Shown: positions 35,600-44,795, numbered from the stretch's first letter. The stretch is 46,327 nt of DNA from Gemmatimonadota bacterium (GCA_029861425.1 JAOTZH010000004.1:1-46327); one strand, 5' to 3'. Program-made: numbers and translations. Notes: generated by a model not told the origin, from the letters alone.

Positions 35600-38305
35600 T
35601 TGGGCAAACCCGACTCCCGACGCGGCTGGAAATCGCTGGCGCTGGTCGCCATCGCCGTCATCGTCTTTTCCCCGCCGAAGATGGCGGCTGCTCAGATCGC
35701 AAAATTCCCCCCGCCGCAGGGTGCGACCACCCACACGGTGATCCCGGGTGAGCGGTACCAGAACGGCGGGCTTTCCCGGTGGTTTCTCGGCGCCGGATAC
35801 CGGGACATCTGGGCGATGCCGATCGAGATCCCCGTGCTGGACATGGACACCACCTACGGGGGGCTGACACCGGTCGAGACCGGCGGGTACGGGCAGTCGT
35901 TCACCCTCGAGTTCCTCGGTGCGGACGGACTCGAATACGCCGTCCGGTCGCTCGACAAGGACCCGACACGCCGGCTGGCCCCGGAGTTTCAGGGCACGGT
36001 GGTCGCCGCCATCGTTCAGGATCAAATCTCGGCGTTCCTGCCTTCCGCGGGTCTGATCGTCGATCCGTTGCTCGACGCAGCGGGGCTTCTCTATCCCCGA
36101 CACACGCTCGTGGTGGTGCCCGACGATCCGCGCCTCGGCGAGTTCAGGGAGGTGTACGCGGGGCTCGTCGGAATGCTCGTCGACCGGCCGCAGGAGGGGC
36201 CTGATAACACCCCTGGTTTCGCGGGATCCGACCGGGTTTCGGGCACGGACAATTTCCTCGAGCACCTCGAGGAGGGGGCCTGCAATCGCGCCGACGCACG
36301 TGAGTACCTCGAGGCGCGGCTGATCGACATGCTGATCGGCGACCGGGATCGGCATGCTGGTCAGTGGACCTGGGCTCGTTTCCCCGAGGGCGACGGCTGT
36401 TACGTGTGGCGGCCGATCCCCGAGGACCGGGACCAGGCGTTCATCCTTCACGACGGCGCACTGATGTCGATGTACCGGCTCGCTCGGCCCCAGCAGACCC
36501 GCTTCGGTCCGGACCATTCGAGCCTGCTCGGCATCACGTTCAACGGGTGGGAGCTCGACCGGCAGATCCTGGTCGAGCTCGACGAGCCCGTCTGGGCGAC
36601 AGTCGCAGAGGAGCTCCGCGAGGAGCTGACTGACGAAGTCATCGACGCGGCCGTTCGGCGGCTACCGGCGGGGCACTACGAGCTGGTCGGCGAGTTCATC
36701 GCCGCGTCGCTGAAGGCGCGACGCGAGACGCTCCTTCCCGAGGCCCTCGCCTACTACCGGATGATCTCCAGGGCGGCGGAGATCAAGGTCACCGACCGGC
36801 CCGAGCTGGCGGTGTTCGAGCACCACGACAACGGCAACCTGACCCTCACGATCCGTTATCTCGAGGGGCCCCGGAGCGATGCCCCTTACTTCGAGCGGAC
36901 GTTCTACGAATCGACCACCGATGAAGTGCGTCTCTTCCTCCAGGGCGGCGATGACCAGGTCGAGGTGATCGGGTCATCCGGCCGGATCAGGGTGAGGGCG
37001 ATCGGCGGGGGCGGGGACGACCGGTACGAGAACCGGTCGGCATCCAGTGCCAGCATGACGCGGTTCTATGACGATCGCGGCGACAACGCGTTCGTCGGGC
37101 CGGCAACGGTCGACGAGAGTTCCTTCGAGCGACCGCCCTCGGCGAATCTCGTTCACCGGTACGCGACGGATTGGGGGAGCGTCAAGCGCATCATCCCGGA
37201 CATCGGCTACTCGCCCGATCTGGGGCTCGAGATCGGATTCGACGCGAGCATGGATCGATACGGGTTCCGGAAGGTCCCGTGGGCGTCGCAGCACGGATTG
37301 GCAGCCCAGATCTCCACGATCGGACCCGAGTTCGACGCCGCCTGGAACTCGCGGTGGAGGGAGTCGCTCGGGCGCGGCGACTTCTTGCTCCGCGCGGAGT
37401 ATTCGGGTGGGAACATCCTTCGCTTCCACGGCTTTGGGAACGGCACCGAGATCCTCGATGAGGGCGAGGTCATCGTCGGCGGAGAGACCATCGAGATCGA
37501 TTCAGATTTCTACAAGGTTCGCCAGAGCGAGATCGTCCTCGCCCCGGCGATCGAGTGGTCATGGGGCCGCTGGGGAGCACGCGCACCCGACGAGGAGAAT
37601 CGACCGGAGTTCCGCCCGGAGGTCCGGCTCGGGATCAGCCCGGTCTTGAAACACGCGAATGCACCGGCGGATGAGAACGAGGAGCGCTTCATCGGGACCC
37701 TCGACCCGCAGCCGCTCGGACTGGGGAGCTTCGGCCAGCTTGGCCTCGAGGCGTGGTTCGAGGTCGACACACGCGACAAGGCCGGATACCCGATGTCGGG
37801 ATTCCGACTCCAGAGCCTCGCCGACTTCTGGGCGGCGGCCTGGGACGCCGAAGACTCGTTTGGCGGATTCACCGGGGCGCTCTCGGGGTTTGTGACGCCC
37901 GGGGGGTCCCGTCGTGCCCCGACGCTGGCCGTACGGGTCGGCGGGCAGAAAGTCTGGGGCGAATTCCCGTTCCACCAGGCCGCGTTCATCGGCGGCTCGC
38001 AGACGTTGCGGGGATACTTCAAACAGCGCTACGCCGGCGACGCTTCAGCCTTCGCGAACGCGGAGATCCGGCTGCCCATCTCGCAGTTCATGCTGCTCTT
38101 CCCCACCGAGTTCGGGATCCACGGGGTCGCCGATCTGGGCCGCGTCTTCTACGACGGAGACCCCGACGATGCGGACACCTGGCACACGGGGTTCGGGGGC
38201 GGAATCTGGCTGTCTCTATTCAACCGGACACAGACGCTGAGCGCGACGCTCGTACAGGGAGACGACCTGCTCGGCTTCTATCTGCAGACGGGCTTCATGT
38301 TCTAG
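35600..38305 (+). CDS. Kinase-like segment fused to BamA-like (surface antigen) beta-barrel
   Basis: 901-aa outer-membrane protein beginning at TTG 35600 with a basic, then hydrophobic leader (about 6-32). Residues about 95-420 contain elements of an atypical kinase fold: Y-A-V-R-S-L-D-K at 113-120, G-D-R-D-R-H at 247-252 and P-E-D-R-D-Q at 274-279, as in HipA/CotH/FAM20-like catalytic and metal-binding loops. Residues about 540-901 are amphipathic strands of an Omp85-family barrel, with G-G-S-Q-T-L-R-G-Y at about 804-812 (the conserved L-R-G motif region), ending in G-F-M-F. Similar proteins in Bacteroidota carry a D-W-D-R-H-E segment next to a surface-antigen domain. Whether it has ATP-dependent activity outside the cytoplasm is doubtful. 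It is convergent with the propeller gene. Confidence 0.8.
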   Translation: MGKPDSRRGWKSLALVAIAVIVFSPPKMAAAQIAKFPPPQGATTHTVIPGERYQNGGLSRWFLGAGYRDIWAMPIEIPVLDMDTTYGGLTPVETGGYGQSFTLEFLGADGLEYAVRSLDKDPTRRLAPEFQGTVVAAIVQDQISAFLPSAGLIVDPLLDAAGLLYPRHTLVVVPDDPRLGEFREVYAGLVGMLVDRPQEGPDNTPGFAGSDRVSGTDNFLEHLEEGACNRADAREYLEARLIDMLIGDRDRHAGQWTWARFPEGDGCYVWRPIPEDRDQAFILHDGALMSMYRLARPQQTRFGPDHSSLLGITFNGWELDRQILVELDEPVWATVAEELREELTDEVIDAAVRRLPAGHYELVGEFIAASLKARRETLLPEALAYYRMISRAAEIKVTDRPELAVFEHHDNGNLTLTIRYLEGPRSDAPYFERTFYESTTDEVRLFLQGGDDQVEVIGSSGRIRVRAIGGGGDDRYENRSASSASMTRFYDDRGDNAFVGPATVDESSFERPPSANLVHRYATDWGSVKRIIPDIGYSPDLGLEIGFDASMDRYGFRKVPWASQHGLAAQISTIGPEFDAAWNSRWRESLGRGDFLLRAEYSGGNILRFHGFGNGTEILDEGEVIVGGETIEIDSDFYKVRQSEIVLAPAIEWSWGRWGARAPDEENRPEFRPEVRLGISPVLKHANAPADENEERFIGTLDPQPLGLGSFGQLGLEAWFEVDTRDKAGYPMSGFRLQSLADFWAAAWDAEDSFGGFTGALSGFVTPGGSRRAPTLAVRVGGQKVWGEFPFHQAAFIGGSQTLRGYFKQRYAGDASAFANAEIRLPISQFMLLFPTEFGIHGVADLGRVFYDGDPDDADTWHTGFGGGIWLSLFNRTQTLSATLVQGDDLLGFYLQTGFMF

Positions 38306-38312
38306 ATCGCCC

Positions 38313-38329
38313 GGCGGCCCAGGGCCGTC
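38313..38329. terminator. Short GC hairpin between convergent genes
   Basis: GGCGGCC (38313-38319) pairs with GGCCGTC (38323-38329) over seven positions (one G-T) around a 3-nt loop, within the 30-bp gap between two converging stops. Likely a weak two-way terminator. Confidence 0.4.
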
Positions 38330-38335
38330 CGACGG

Positions 38336-39232
38336 CTACTCGGGTGGTCTCGGCGGGTACACCGTGATGCGCGCTCGGGCGCCCCGACCCTCGTCCGCGA
38401 TCAAGAGACGACCCATGGCGTCGAGAATCACCCCCTCCGCCTGCGGATGACGGTCTGCGTCCAGGCGACCGCCTCCCAGCACCACTCCCTCGCGCGTCAT
38501 GGAGACGACCGCCCGGTCCTGCGCGGCGATGAGCACGTAGTCGCCGGACATCGGATCACGAGCGATCCCTGAGGCCGCGAAACCACGCTGATCGGTGGCC
38601 TCTTCCACATGCTCGAGCGGGACGGAGAGCGGCGGGTCGACGAGCTCCCGTGTCGCGAGTGACCAGCGGAAGACGGTCACGCTCGACTCGAGCGATGAAT
38701 CCCTGGCGGTCTTGCAGAGGATGAGAAGCGTGTCGTCCATGTGCTCGTGGGCGAGGCCTTCCACCTCGCACCACCGTCCGATGCCGGTGCCGTAGGTGTT
38801 GTAGAGGACCCGTTCGTCGTCCGCCCCCTCACGGCTCTCGTAGATCCGCCCGTCGCTCGTGACGAGATAGAAACGCTCTCCCGCGATCGCGAGCCCTTCG
38901 AAGTCGGCACGGGCGAGCTGATCCCCCATCGCGAACGCCTTGATCATCTCTGTGCGATCGACATCGAGCTCGTAGATCACCGCCCGTTCGTCATCGTGAG
39001 CGAACAGTCGGCCGTCAGGGGAGACGGCGAGACCCGATATCTCGGTCAATCGGCCCGGAAGACGCCAGAATTCGGCGGGTCCGGCCAGATCGAAGCGGAC
39101 GAGAGGATCGGTGACCGGCCCCTCGCGTGCTGGGGTCTCCTGGGCCGTCAGCGCCGCCGCCCACAGCAAGACCGCGACCGCGGGGGGCGCCAGGACACCC
39201 GGCGTGGCGAGACGACTCCGCGTCGGCTTCAA
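38336..39232 (-). CDS. Exported SdiA-regulated-type beta-propeller protein
   Basis: 298-aa secreted protein. The leader (A-V-A-V-L-L-W-A-A-A-L-T-A-Q) follows a TTG at 39232, which starts two bases after the DUF4956 stop; this start is chosen because no ATG or GTG offers a leader. The mature part has propeller blades with the E-I-S-G-L-A, D-F-E-G-L-A and E-V-E-G-L-A repeats and D-x-x-R signatures seen in SdiA-regulated and esterase-like phytase families. It probably binds a ligand or metal; catalysis is uncertain. Tight linkage suggests it works with the DUF4956 membrane protein. Confidence 0.82.
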   Translation of the reverse strand: MKPTRSRLATPGVLAPPAVAVLLWAAALTAQETPAREGPVTDPLVRFDLAGPAEFWRLPGRLTEISGLAVSPDGRLFAHDDERAVIYELDVDRTEMIKAFAMGDQLARADFEGLAIAGERFYLVTSDGRIYESREGADDERVLYNTYGTGIGRWCEVEGLAHEHMDDTLLILCKTARDSSLESSVTVFRWSLATRELVDPPLSVPLEHVEEATDQRGFAASGIARDPMSGDYVLIAAQDRAVVSMTREGVVLGGGRLDADRHPQAEGVILDAMGRLLIADEGRGARARITVYPPRPPE

Positions 39233-39234
39233 GA

Positions 39235-40329
39235 TCAGGTCGGGGGGAGCGTCCAGTAAGCGGACCCGCCGTCTTTCGCCTTCGAGATCTTGAGGTTCCG
39301 GAACTGAGCCGCGAGGACACAGCGCCCGGTCAGGCGCCGCAGGGTCTCGATCAGCTCGCTCCCATCCTCGTCGCGCTCGAGCCCGACGAGATACTCGAGC
39401 GTGGCGGTGCCGTCCGCTTCGAGAGCCGACTCGGCGAGGGTCGCCTTCTGGCTGTTCTCCTCGACCACCTGCGTAATCACATCGATGCAGTCGTCCGGCG
39501 TATCGGTCACCACGACGAGAAGACCGGAGTAGTTCTTGGCGGCCTTTCCGGCATCCTCGATCTGCTGTCGCAATCGATCCCGTCGCTCCGCTATTTCCTC
39601 GAGGCTCTGCGGGGTCAGCGACGAGAGGACTTCGGGACCGATCGTGAGGTCGCCGCGGCCCGCGCCCGGCGTGTTGCCGACGCCAGCCAGAACGTCTCCG
39701 ATTGCGAGTCGCGGGGCTCGAGTGCCCTGGTCCGCGTAGATGTTCCCGAACTGGAACCGCCACATCACGAGCACGAGGTAGTTGAAGAACGCGGTCGAGA
39801 CGGCCGCGATGCCGAGCGCCTGGACCCCCGCCGCGAGCGCCGTCCCGATCGCGAGGAAGATGTAGACCGCGTCCTTCGTGTCTTTGAGCGTGTTTCGGAA
39901 CCTCACAGCCGCGACGATTCCGGCGAGACTGAAGGCAAGCGCGACCGAGTCCTGAACGACGATCACGAGTGCGGTCACGGCCACGGGAAGGATGACGACC
40001 GTGTGGACGACGGACTCGTCGTATCCCTGGCGCTGGCGCGTGATGATGTAGATCCAGACGACCGGAACCAGAAGAATCAGACCACCGCTCACGGCGAAGA
40101 GGGTGAAGAGGAGGGAGTCCCGGCCGGACCGCATCGAGCCACTGGTCACACCGACCGACTCTCCGCCGCCCAACAGACCCCGCTGCGCGAGCTCGCTGAG
40201 GCGTTCGCCCGAGAACGCCTCGATGATGGGCGGATAGACCTTCGCGAGAGCCCAGGTCAGCAGGCCCACCACGATGTAGTACAGCGTCAGTTTGAGGACT
40301 GCGCGCCAGAAACCGTCGCCCTGTGCCAT
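39235..40329 (-). CDS. DUF4956 domain membrane protein
   Basis: 364-aa inner-membrane protein. Hydrophobic segments lie at about 13-33, 72-95, 108-125, 127-141 and 155-185. The family signature F-S-L-A-G-I-V-A-A-V-R-F-R-N and T-L-K-D-T-K-D-A-V-Y-I-F between the last two segments is intact. A soluble C-terminal half with a coiled, charged stretch (E-E-I-A-E-R-R-D-R-L-R-Q-Q) is followed by an alpha/beta-like fold. DUF4956 proteins often neighbour polyphosphate polymerase (VTC) or CotH-like kinases; neither is adjacent here. Exact role unknown. ATG at 40329. Confidence 0.92.
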   Translation of the reverse strand: MAQGDGFWRAVLKLTLYYIVVGLLTWALAKVYPPIIEAFSGERLSELAQRGLLGGGESVGVTSGSMRSGRDSLLFTLFAVSGGLILLVPVVWIYIITRQRQGYDESVVHTVVILPVAVTALVIVVQDSVALAFSLAGIVAAVRFRNTLKDTKDAVYIFLAIGTALAAGVQALGIAAVSTAFFNYLVLVMWRFQFGNIYADQGTRAPRLAIGDVLAGVGNTPGAGRGDLTIGPEVLSSLTPQSLEEIAERRDRLRQQIEDAGKAAKNYSGLLVVVTDTPDDCIDVITQVVEENSQKATLAESALEADGTATLEYLVGLERDEDGSELIETLRRLTGRCVLAAQFRNLKISKAKDGGSAYWTLPPT

Positions 40330-40417
40330 GAAGTCTCCCGCCGTTCATCGCTCGATGTGACCGGGGATGCTAAACCCATGCCGGTGCGGCGCGCGAACCC
40401 GGCCGTTGCGAAACCGC

Positions 40418-41254
40418 CTACGGCTCGAAGTCGAGCGGGCTCCTCGGACAGAAGTGCGGCGAGAGGTCGAGCACGTCACGGAGCGGCCTTATGTGTCCGG
40501 CTCCGACGATCACGAGGACACGCCGGTCGTCCGGTTCCGTGATCCGGGCGATGTGGTGTGCCATCCGGACGTTGCGCTCGTACCACCTCGACATCAGGTC
40601 CGCGCCGCCGTAGTTGGTGCCCTCGCCGGCGATCAGGTGGGCGTACATGAGTCTGTTGCCTTCGTTTCGAAGCGCGGCTTCCGAGTTCTCGTGACGCAGG
40701 TACTCCAGAAGCGTCGACTCGGCGAGCAGGAGGTCGTCCGCCCTCGAGGATCTGGCCACGGCGATCCCGATCGAACTGTTTCGGGCCCTGATCTCCGGGT
40801 GTCGCTCGTAGAAGGCGGAGATCGAGTCGTTACCGATTCCTATTCGGTAGTCGATCGCATACACGTCCTCGTGGCCCAGGGCCGCGGCCGTCCGGAATCC
40901 GAGTTGCTGAACCTCGTTCGCCGACGGCTCGATCTCGCCGTTCCGGAACGTCTGGTAGGATTCACGGAGGTCGGCCCGGTCCGCCCAGGCGACCTCGACC
41001 GCGATTCGATCGGGCGCCATGCCCCGCAGCCAGGAGACCACATCCGGCATCTCCGCCTGGCGACGCTCGCTCAGCATGTTGTCGACATCGCGCTCGAGGT
41101 CGTCGCTGGACCCCTCCATGTGGAAGGTTCCGAAGAGAACCACCTCGACCTCGGCCTCGCCGCATGCCGGCCAGCCGGGTGCTTGCCCCGATGCGCCCTG
41201 CGCGGTCAGGTAGGTGCAGAGCGTGAGGAGGACTGCGCTCGGGATCCGGAGCAT
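40418..41254 (-). CDS. DUF5694 (TraB/PrgY-like) exported protein
   Basis: 278-aa secreted protein. The leader ends near G-A-S-G-Q. The F-G-T-F-H-M segment near residue 42, the C-terminal G-A-G-H-I-R-P-L and an internal D-R-I-A-V-E-V are features of the DUF5694/TraB-like erythromycin-esterase-related group, whose conserved His and Glu suggest a hydrolase. No substrate is known. ATG at 41254 is used because GAGGAA precedes it and a leader follows. It diverges from the second serine hydrolase across 100 bp. Confidence 0.84.
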   Translation of the reverse strand: MLRIPSAVLLTLCTYLTAQGASGQAPGWPACGEAEVEVVLFGTFHMEGSSDDLERDVDNMLSERRQAEMPDVVSWLRGMAPDRIAVEVAWADRADLRESYQTFRNGEIEPSANEVQQLGFRTAAALGHEDVYAIDYRIGIGNDSISAFYERHPEIRARNSSIGIAVARSSRADDLLLAESTLLEYLRHENSEAALRNEGNRLMYAHLIAGEGTNYGGADLMSRWYERNVRMAHHIARITEPDDRRVLVIVGAGHIRPLRDVLDLSPHFCPRSPLDFEP

Positions 41255-41354
41255 GGGAGGTTCCTCTGTTTCCTGGTATCGGCCACACCGTTGAGATCGA
41301 ACGGCCCCGACCACGGTTGGGAACGGGACATGGCTCCACCGCGGAAAGGACCAC
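41255..41354. promoter_or_regulatory. Divergent promoter region
   Basis: 100 bp between the DUF5694 start (minus) and the serine hydrolase start (plus). Both promoters should be here; I cannot name the boxes. GGAAAGGA lies just before the plus-strand ATG as its ribosome binding site. Confidence 0.35.
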
Positions 41355-42557
41355 ATGAACACCACGAGACTATTCCGTCGTTCGATCGCGGCTTGCGCCG
41401 GTGTCATGCTTTCCATCTCGGGCGCCTTCGGACAAGAGGCGCCGTGGCCGACTGGCGGATGGGTCGCTGCGAATCCTGCCGCCCACGGATTGGACGCCGC
41501 GCCGCTCGAGGGGCTCGACGCCCGCATCCGGGCCGGCGACTTCGGGTACATCGACCGGCTCGTCGTCGTCCGAGACGGTTTTCTCGTGGTGGACGAGCGT
41601 TACGCCGTGGACTACGAAGAGGTGAGCCGGGGCCGCACGAGCGCGATCGGCTGCGGCTTCGGGTGCTCCGACCCGTCCTGGGACCACCAGTTCAATTACT
41701 TGCACCCGGACTGGCATCCCTACTACCAGGGCCGGGACGTCCACACCCTCCAGTCCGTCACCAAATCCGTGTCCGCCACGCTAATCGGCGTTGCGATCGA
41801 GCGAGGGGAGATCGTGGGGGTAGACGTGCCGATCCTCCCGTTCCTCGTGAACTACGATCTTTCCGATGCCCCGTCCGGACTCCACGAGGCGACGCTGGAT
41901 GACCTGCTCACCATGCGCACCGGCATCGAGTGGCACGAGACGGACCGTCCGATGGATGACTCGAACACGACGATCCTGCTGGAGCGGAGCGACGACTGGG
42001 TGCAGTTCACGCTCCGGCAGCCGATGGATGCCGCTCCGGGTGAGAAGTGGGCGTATAACTCCGGCGGCAGCCAGCTGATGTCGGCGATCCTGAAGGCATC
42101 GACCGGGCAAACGATGGATCAGTATGCCGAGGACCATCTCTTCGGCCCTCTCGGGATCGACGACTTCTTCTGGAAGATCACACCGGCCGGGCTTCCGGAC
42201 GCGCTCGGGGGTCTCTATCTGGAGGCCCTGGACCTGGCGAAGATCGGCTATCTGTATTTGAAGGATGGGGTGTGGCATGGCCGGCGGATTCTGCCGGAGG
42301 GCTGGGTACGGGCGGCGACTTCGCGACGTGTCGAGAGCCCCGGCTATGGGTATCAGTGGTGGCGCCCCGATCCCGGCGGGGTCGAGGTCTGGGCAGGCCA
42401 GGGGTTCGGCGGCCAGTTCCTCCTCGTGCTCCCGGCCTACGACGTCGTCGCGGTCATCAACAGCTGGAACCAGTTCGGCGGACGACCCGGCAACCTGCGA
42501 GACGCGCTCGTCGCCGCGGTCGTCGAATCACTGGGAGGGACCGGCCCGGGGCGCTGA
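41355..42557 (+). CDS. Serine hydrolase, class C beta-lactamase family (second copy)
   Basis: Secreted 400-aa hydrolase. The signal peptide ends near G-A-F-G-Q. Active-site S-V-T-K is at 134-137 and Y-N-S at 234-236. The third motif is replaced by a G-Q-G-F-G-G segment. It has an unusual insertion before the active site, rich in Cys, Asp and Trp (G-C-G-F-G-C-S-D near 99-106), which may form a disulfide. It differs strongly from the first hydrolase at 5852-6964, so the two are paralogues of old origin. The substrate is unknown. It converges with the GMC oxidoreductase gene, 32 bp apart. Confidence 0.92.
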   Translation: MNTTRLFRRSIAACAGVMLSISGAFGQEAPWPTGGWVAANPAAHGLDAAPLEGLDARIRAGDFGYIDRLVVVRDGFLVVDERYAVDYEEVSRGRTSAIGCGFGCSDPSWDHQFNYLHPDWHPYYQGRDVHTLQSVTKSVSATLIGVAIERGEIVGVDVPILPFLVNYDLSDAPSGLHEATLDDLLTMRTGIEWHETDRPMDDSNTTILLERSDDWVQFTLRQPMDAAPGEKWAYNSGGSQLMSAILKASTGQTMDQYAEDHLFGPLGIDDFFWKITPAGLPDALGGLYLEALDLAKIGYLYLKDGVWHGRRILPEGWVRAATSRRVESPGYGYQWWRPDPGGVEVWAGQGFGGQFLLVLPAYDVVAVINSWNQFGGRPGNLRDALVAAVVESLGGTGPGR

Positions 42558-42589
42558 GCCGACCTCCGGGCGGGGCGAAGATCCGACGC

Positions 42590-44179
42590 TCAGTCGCGAG
42601 CGCGGAACGCGGTCGCGATCTCTTCCGCGGACCGCAGCGAGAGCGCGGCAAAGGTGGGCGTTCCGTTGGCACACCCGCCGGAACTCATCGTGGGTGCCCC
42701 GACGACGAATAGATTCTCGTGGTCGTGAGTACGGCCGTAAGAATCCGTCACGCTCGTGGCCGGATCGTCACCCATGCGGCAGCCGCCACCCGGGTGTTCC
42801 ATCGTGTAGGAGAGGCGAGACGAGAGGAGCTCGCCGTCCCCCGCCCTCGCCATGTGCTCAAAAAGCGCGTGCATGGTCTCGTGAGTGTGCGCCCGTAAAT
42901 CCAGCGATTCCTGGGCGTCCCTGAAGTCGATCCGGGGGAGCGGATCCCCGTACCGGTTGGTCGTGGTGTCGAGCCTGAGCCTGCTGTCACGGTCCGGGAT
43001 GACGTCGTAGTAGCCGCGGAGCCGCGCGGTCGAGCGACCCGTCCGCGACCGCCACTCGTCCATCACGGCGTCTCCGAACTGCAACCCACCGTCCGACCCC
43101 CGCAGGTGCGCCTCCCTCCCGACAGTCGAGTCCCAGATCCTCAGATCGTGCCGTATGTAGCGATCCAGCGGGCCCGGGCGGGCATGCATGCGTGAGACCA
43201 GCGAGTTCGTCTGGAACATCCCTGGATAGAGCTCGAGGGGCAGGTCCACCTGGCCAGACATGTAGGGATGGCCTGTCATGTACCTGCCGACCATGTCCGA
43301 CCGATTCGCCAGGCCATCCGGGAATCGGCTGTTTGCCGACAGGAGCAGCAGATGCGGGCTCCAGGCGTGTCCGGCCGCGAGGACGAACGTCGACGCCCTG
43401 AACTCGACGGGGCTGGCGGGGGCGTTTCGGTCTACCGCGCTGGCGACGGCGATCCGGCCGGACGAGTCCTCGAGCTCGAGCCGCCGAACCAGCGTTTCCG
43501 TGAAGAGACGCACACGTCCGGTGTCGATCAGGCCGTCCAGCGTCTCGTCGGGGGTGTACTTCGCGCCGGTCGGGCAGATGTGACAGGTGTCGCAGCGGCG
43601 GCAGATGTTCCTCCCGTACGCTCCGGTGGTGGCCTTGGCCCACGGCATCGTCCAGAACGGGATCCCCGCGTCCGCCCCCCACTCCTTCAGGCGCTCGAGA
43701 TTATACGAGAGGGGCAGCGGCGGCATCGGGTACCCGGCCGAGCGGGGATCGTACTCGGGCGGACCCGGCTCCCCCGCGACCCCGATCCGGTGCTCGAAGT
43801 CGTGGTAGTAGGGCTCGAGGTCGTCGTACGAGATCGGCCAGTCGGTTCCGATGCCATAGAGCGATCTCTGGCGGAAGTCCTCCGGCGAGAAGCGGGGGCA
43901 CGCGCTGTCCCAGTGCATGGCGCACCCACCGACGACCATGGAGCGATACATGAGGCCTTCGCCGGTCTGGTCCTCGATGTGATCGTCGACCCAGGGATTC
44001 TCCCCGTAGTCGATGAAGCGGCGGCGACGCCTGAGCCGCTCACGGACCGGGGTGGTCCGCCCGCCCGCCTCGACCATCACGATGTCTACATCCGCGAGCT
44101 CCGACAGGCGCGCCGCGGTGAGGATTCCCGTGATCCCCGACCCGATGATGCAGACGTCGGCCTCGATCGCCCGGATCAC
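42590..44179 (-). CDS. GMC oxidoreductase, FAD-dependent dehydrogenase large subunit
   Basis: 529-aa flavoprotein of the glucose-methanol-choline family that oxidises a sugar or alcohol. The FAD motif G-S-G-I-T-G is near 13-18. It contains C-R-R-C-D-T-C-H-I-C-P at about 193-203, a cysteine pattern close to the one that binds a 3Fe-4S cluster beside FAD in bacterial FAD-glucose dehydrogenases. The C-terminal signatures P-G-G-G-C-R-M-G and G-G-C-A-N-G-T-P-T-F are intact. The start is GTG at 44179, 22 nt after the subunit-3 stop. It has no leader of its own and is expected to be exported with its Tat partner. Confidence 0.92.
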   Translation of the reverse strand: MIRAIEADVCIIGSGITGILTAARLSELADVDIVMVEAGGRTTPVRERLRRRRRFIDYGENPWVDDHIEDQTGEGLMYRSMVVGGCAMHWDSACPRFSPEDFRQRSLYGIGTDWPISYDDLEPYYHDFEHRIGVAGEPGPPEYDPRSAGYPMPPLPLSYNLERLKEWGADAGIPFWTMPWAKATTGAYGRNICRRCDTCHICPTGAKYTPDETLDGLIDTGRVRLFTETLVRRLELEDSSGRIAVASAVDRNAPASPVEFRASTFVLAAGHAWSPHLLLLSANSRFPDGLANRSDMVGRYMTGHPYMSGQVDLPLELYPGMFQTNSLVSRMHARPGPLDRYIRHDLRIWDSTVGREAHLRGSDGGLQFGDAVMDEWRSRTGRSTARLRGYYDVIPDRDSRLRLDTTTNRYGDPLPRIDFRDAQESLDLRAHTHETMHALFEHMARAGDGELLSSRLSYTMEHPGGGCRMGDDPATSVTDSYGRTHDHENLFVVGAPTMSSGGCANGTPTFAALSLRSAEEIATAFRARD

Positions 44180-44201
44180 GGACGCGCCACTCGACGCGTC
44201 C

Positions 44202-44795
44202 TCACCCCGACACCGGCGGCGGCGCTTCACCCGCGGTGGCGGTCGTGCGGCAGGACAGCTTGTCGATCTCGACCCCGTAGCAGCGGTTCGCGGCATCCGG
44301 CGAACCGAAGTAGTGCGCCATCACGGCCACGGCGATGTGCTCCGCTCGTGCGGGCTCCGGGAACCCCGGGCCGGCGTCGGTGATGGCGCCGGCCAGCAGG
44401 GCCCTCCGCTCCTCCACGGCTGTATCTGCGAAGCCGGTGCCGGCCTGCTCGCGGGACACCGCGTCCAGCGCGTCCAGCTGCGCGGACCACTCGGGCTCGC
44501 GGTCCGGAGGGCCACGCGGGATTACCCATCCGCCGTAGGGGTGGACGAGCTCTGCGTCGGGCTCGAACCGTTCCCACCAGAGCTCGAAGGCGGTGACCGC
44601 CCGTTCCCGCCCGGACTCGCCGAGCGATTCGGGGAGAACCGCCTCCGCCACCGCACGAAGCAACGCCGGGTCGAGCGCCCCGGGACGCACCTCGCCGGAG
44701 GACGGCGAACCGGAAAGGGGCTCATCGTCGGCCAACATTGCCGCTGAAACGACCGCGGCGGATCGTTTGAAGAACGTCCGGCGATCTGGGGTCAT
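44202..44795 (-). CDS. Gluconate 2-dehydrogenase subunit 3 family protein
   Basis: 197-aa Tat-exported small subunit (R-R-T-F-F-K-R-S-A-A-V-V leader). The mature part is helical with A-V-A-E-A-V-L-P-E-S and A-V-M-A-H-Y-F-G-S-P, typical of the family that escorts GMC dehydrogenases to the periplasm. It is directly upstream of the GMC subunit in the same operon. The usual third partner, a multi-heme cytochrome c, is not adjacent. Confidence 0.9.
   Translation of the reverse strand: MTPDRRTFFKRSAAVVSAAMLADDEPLSGSPSSGEVRPGALDPALLRAVAEAVLPESLGESGRERAVTAFELWWERFEPDAELVHPYGGWVIPRGPPDREPEWSAQLDALDAVSREQAGTGFADTAVEERRALLAGAITDAGPGFPEPARAEHIAVAVMAHYFGSPDAANRCYGVEIDKLSCRTTATAGEAPPPVSG

Noticed and set aside
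39127-41902. Long plus-strand frames opposite the DUF4956 and DUF5694 genes
   Set aside because: No signatures, and they cross real gene boundaries; the minus-strand genes have leaders and family motifs.
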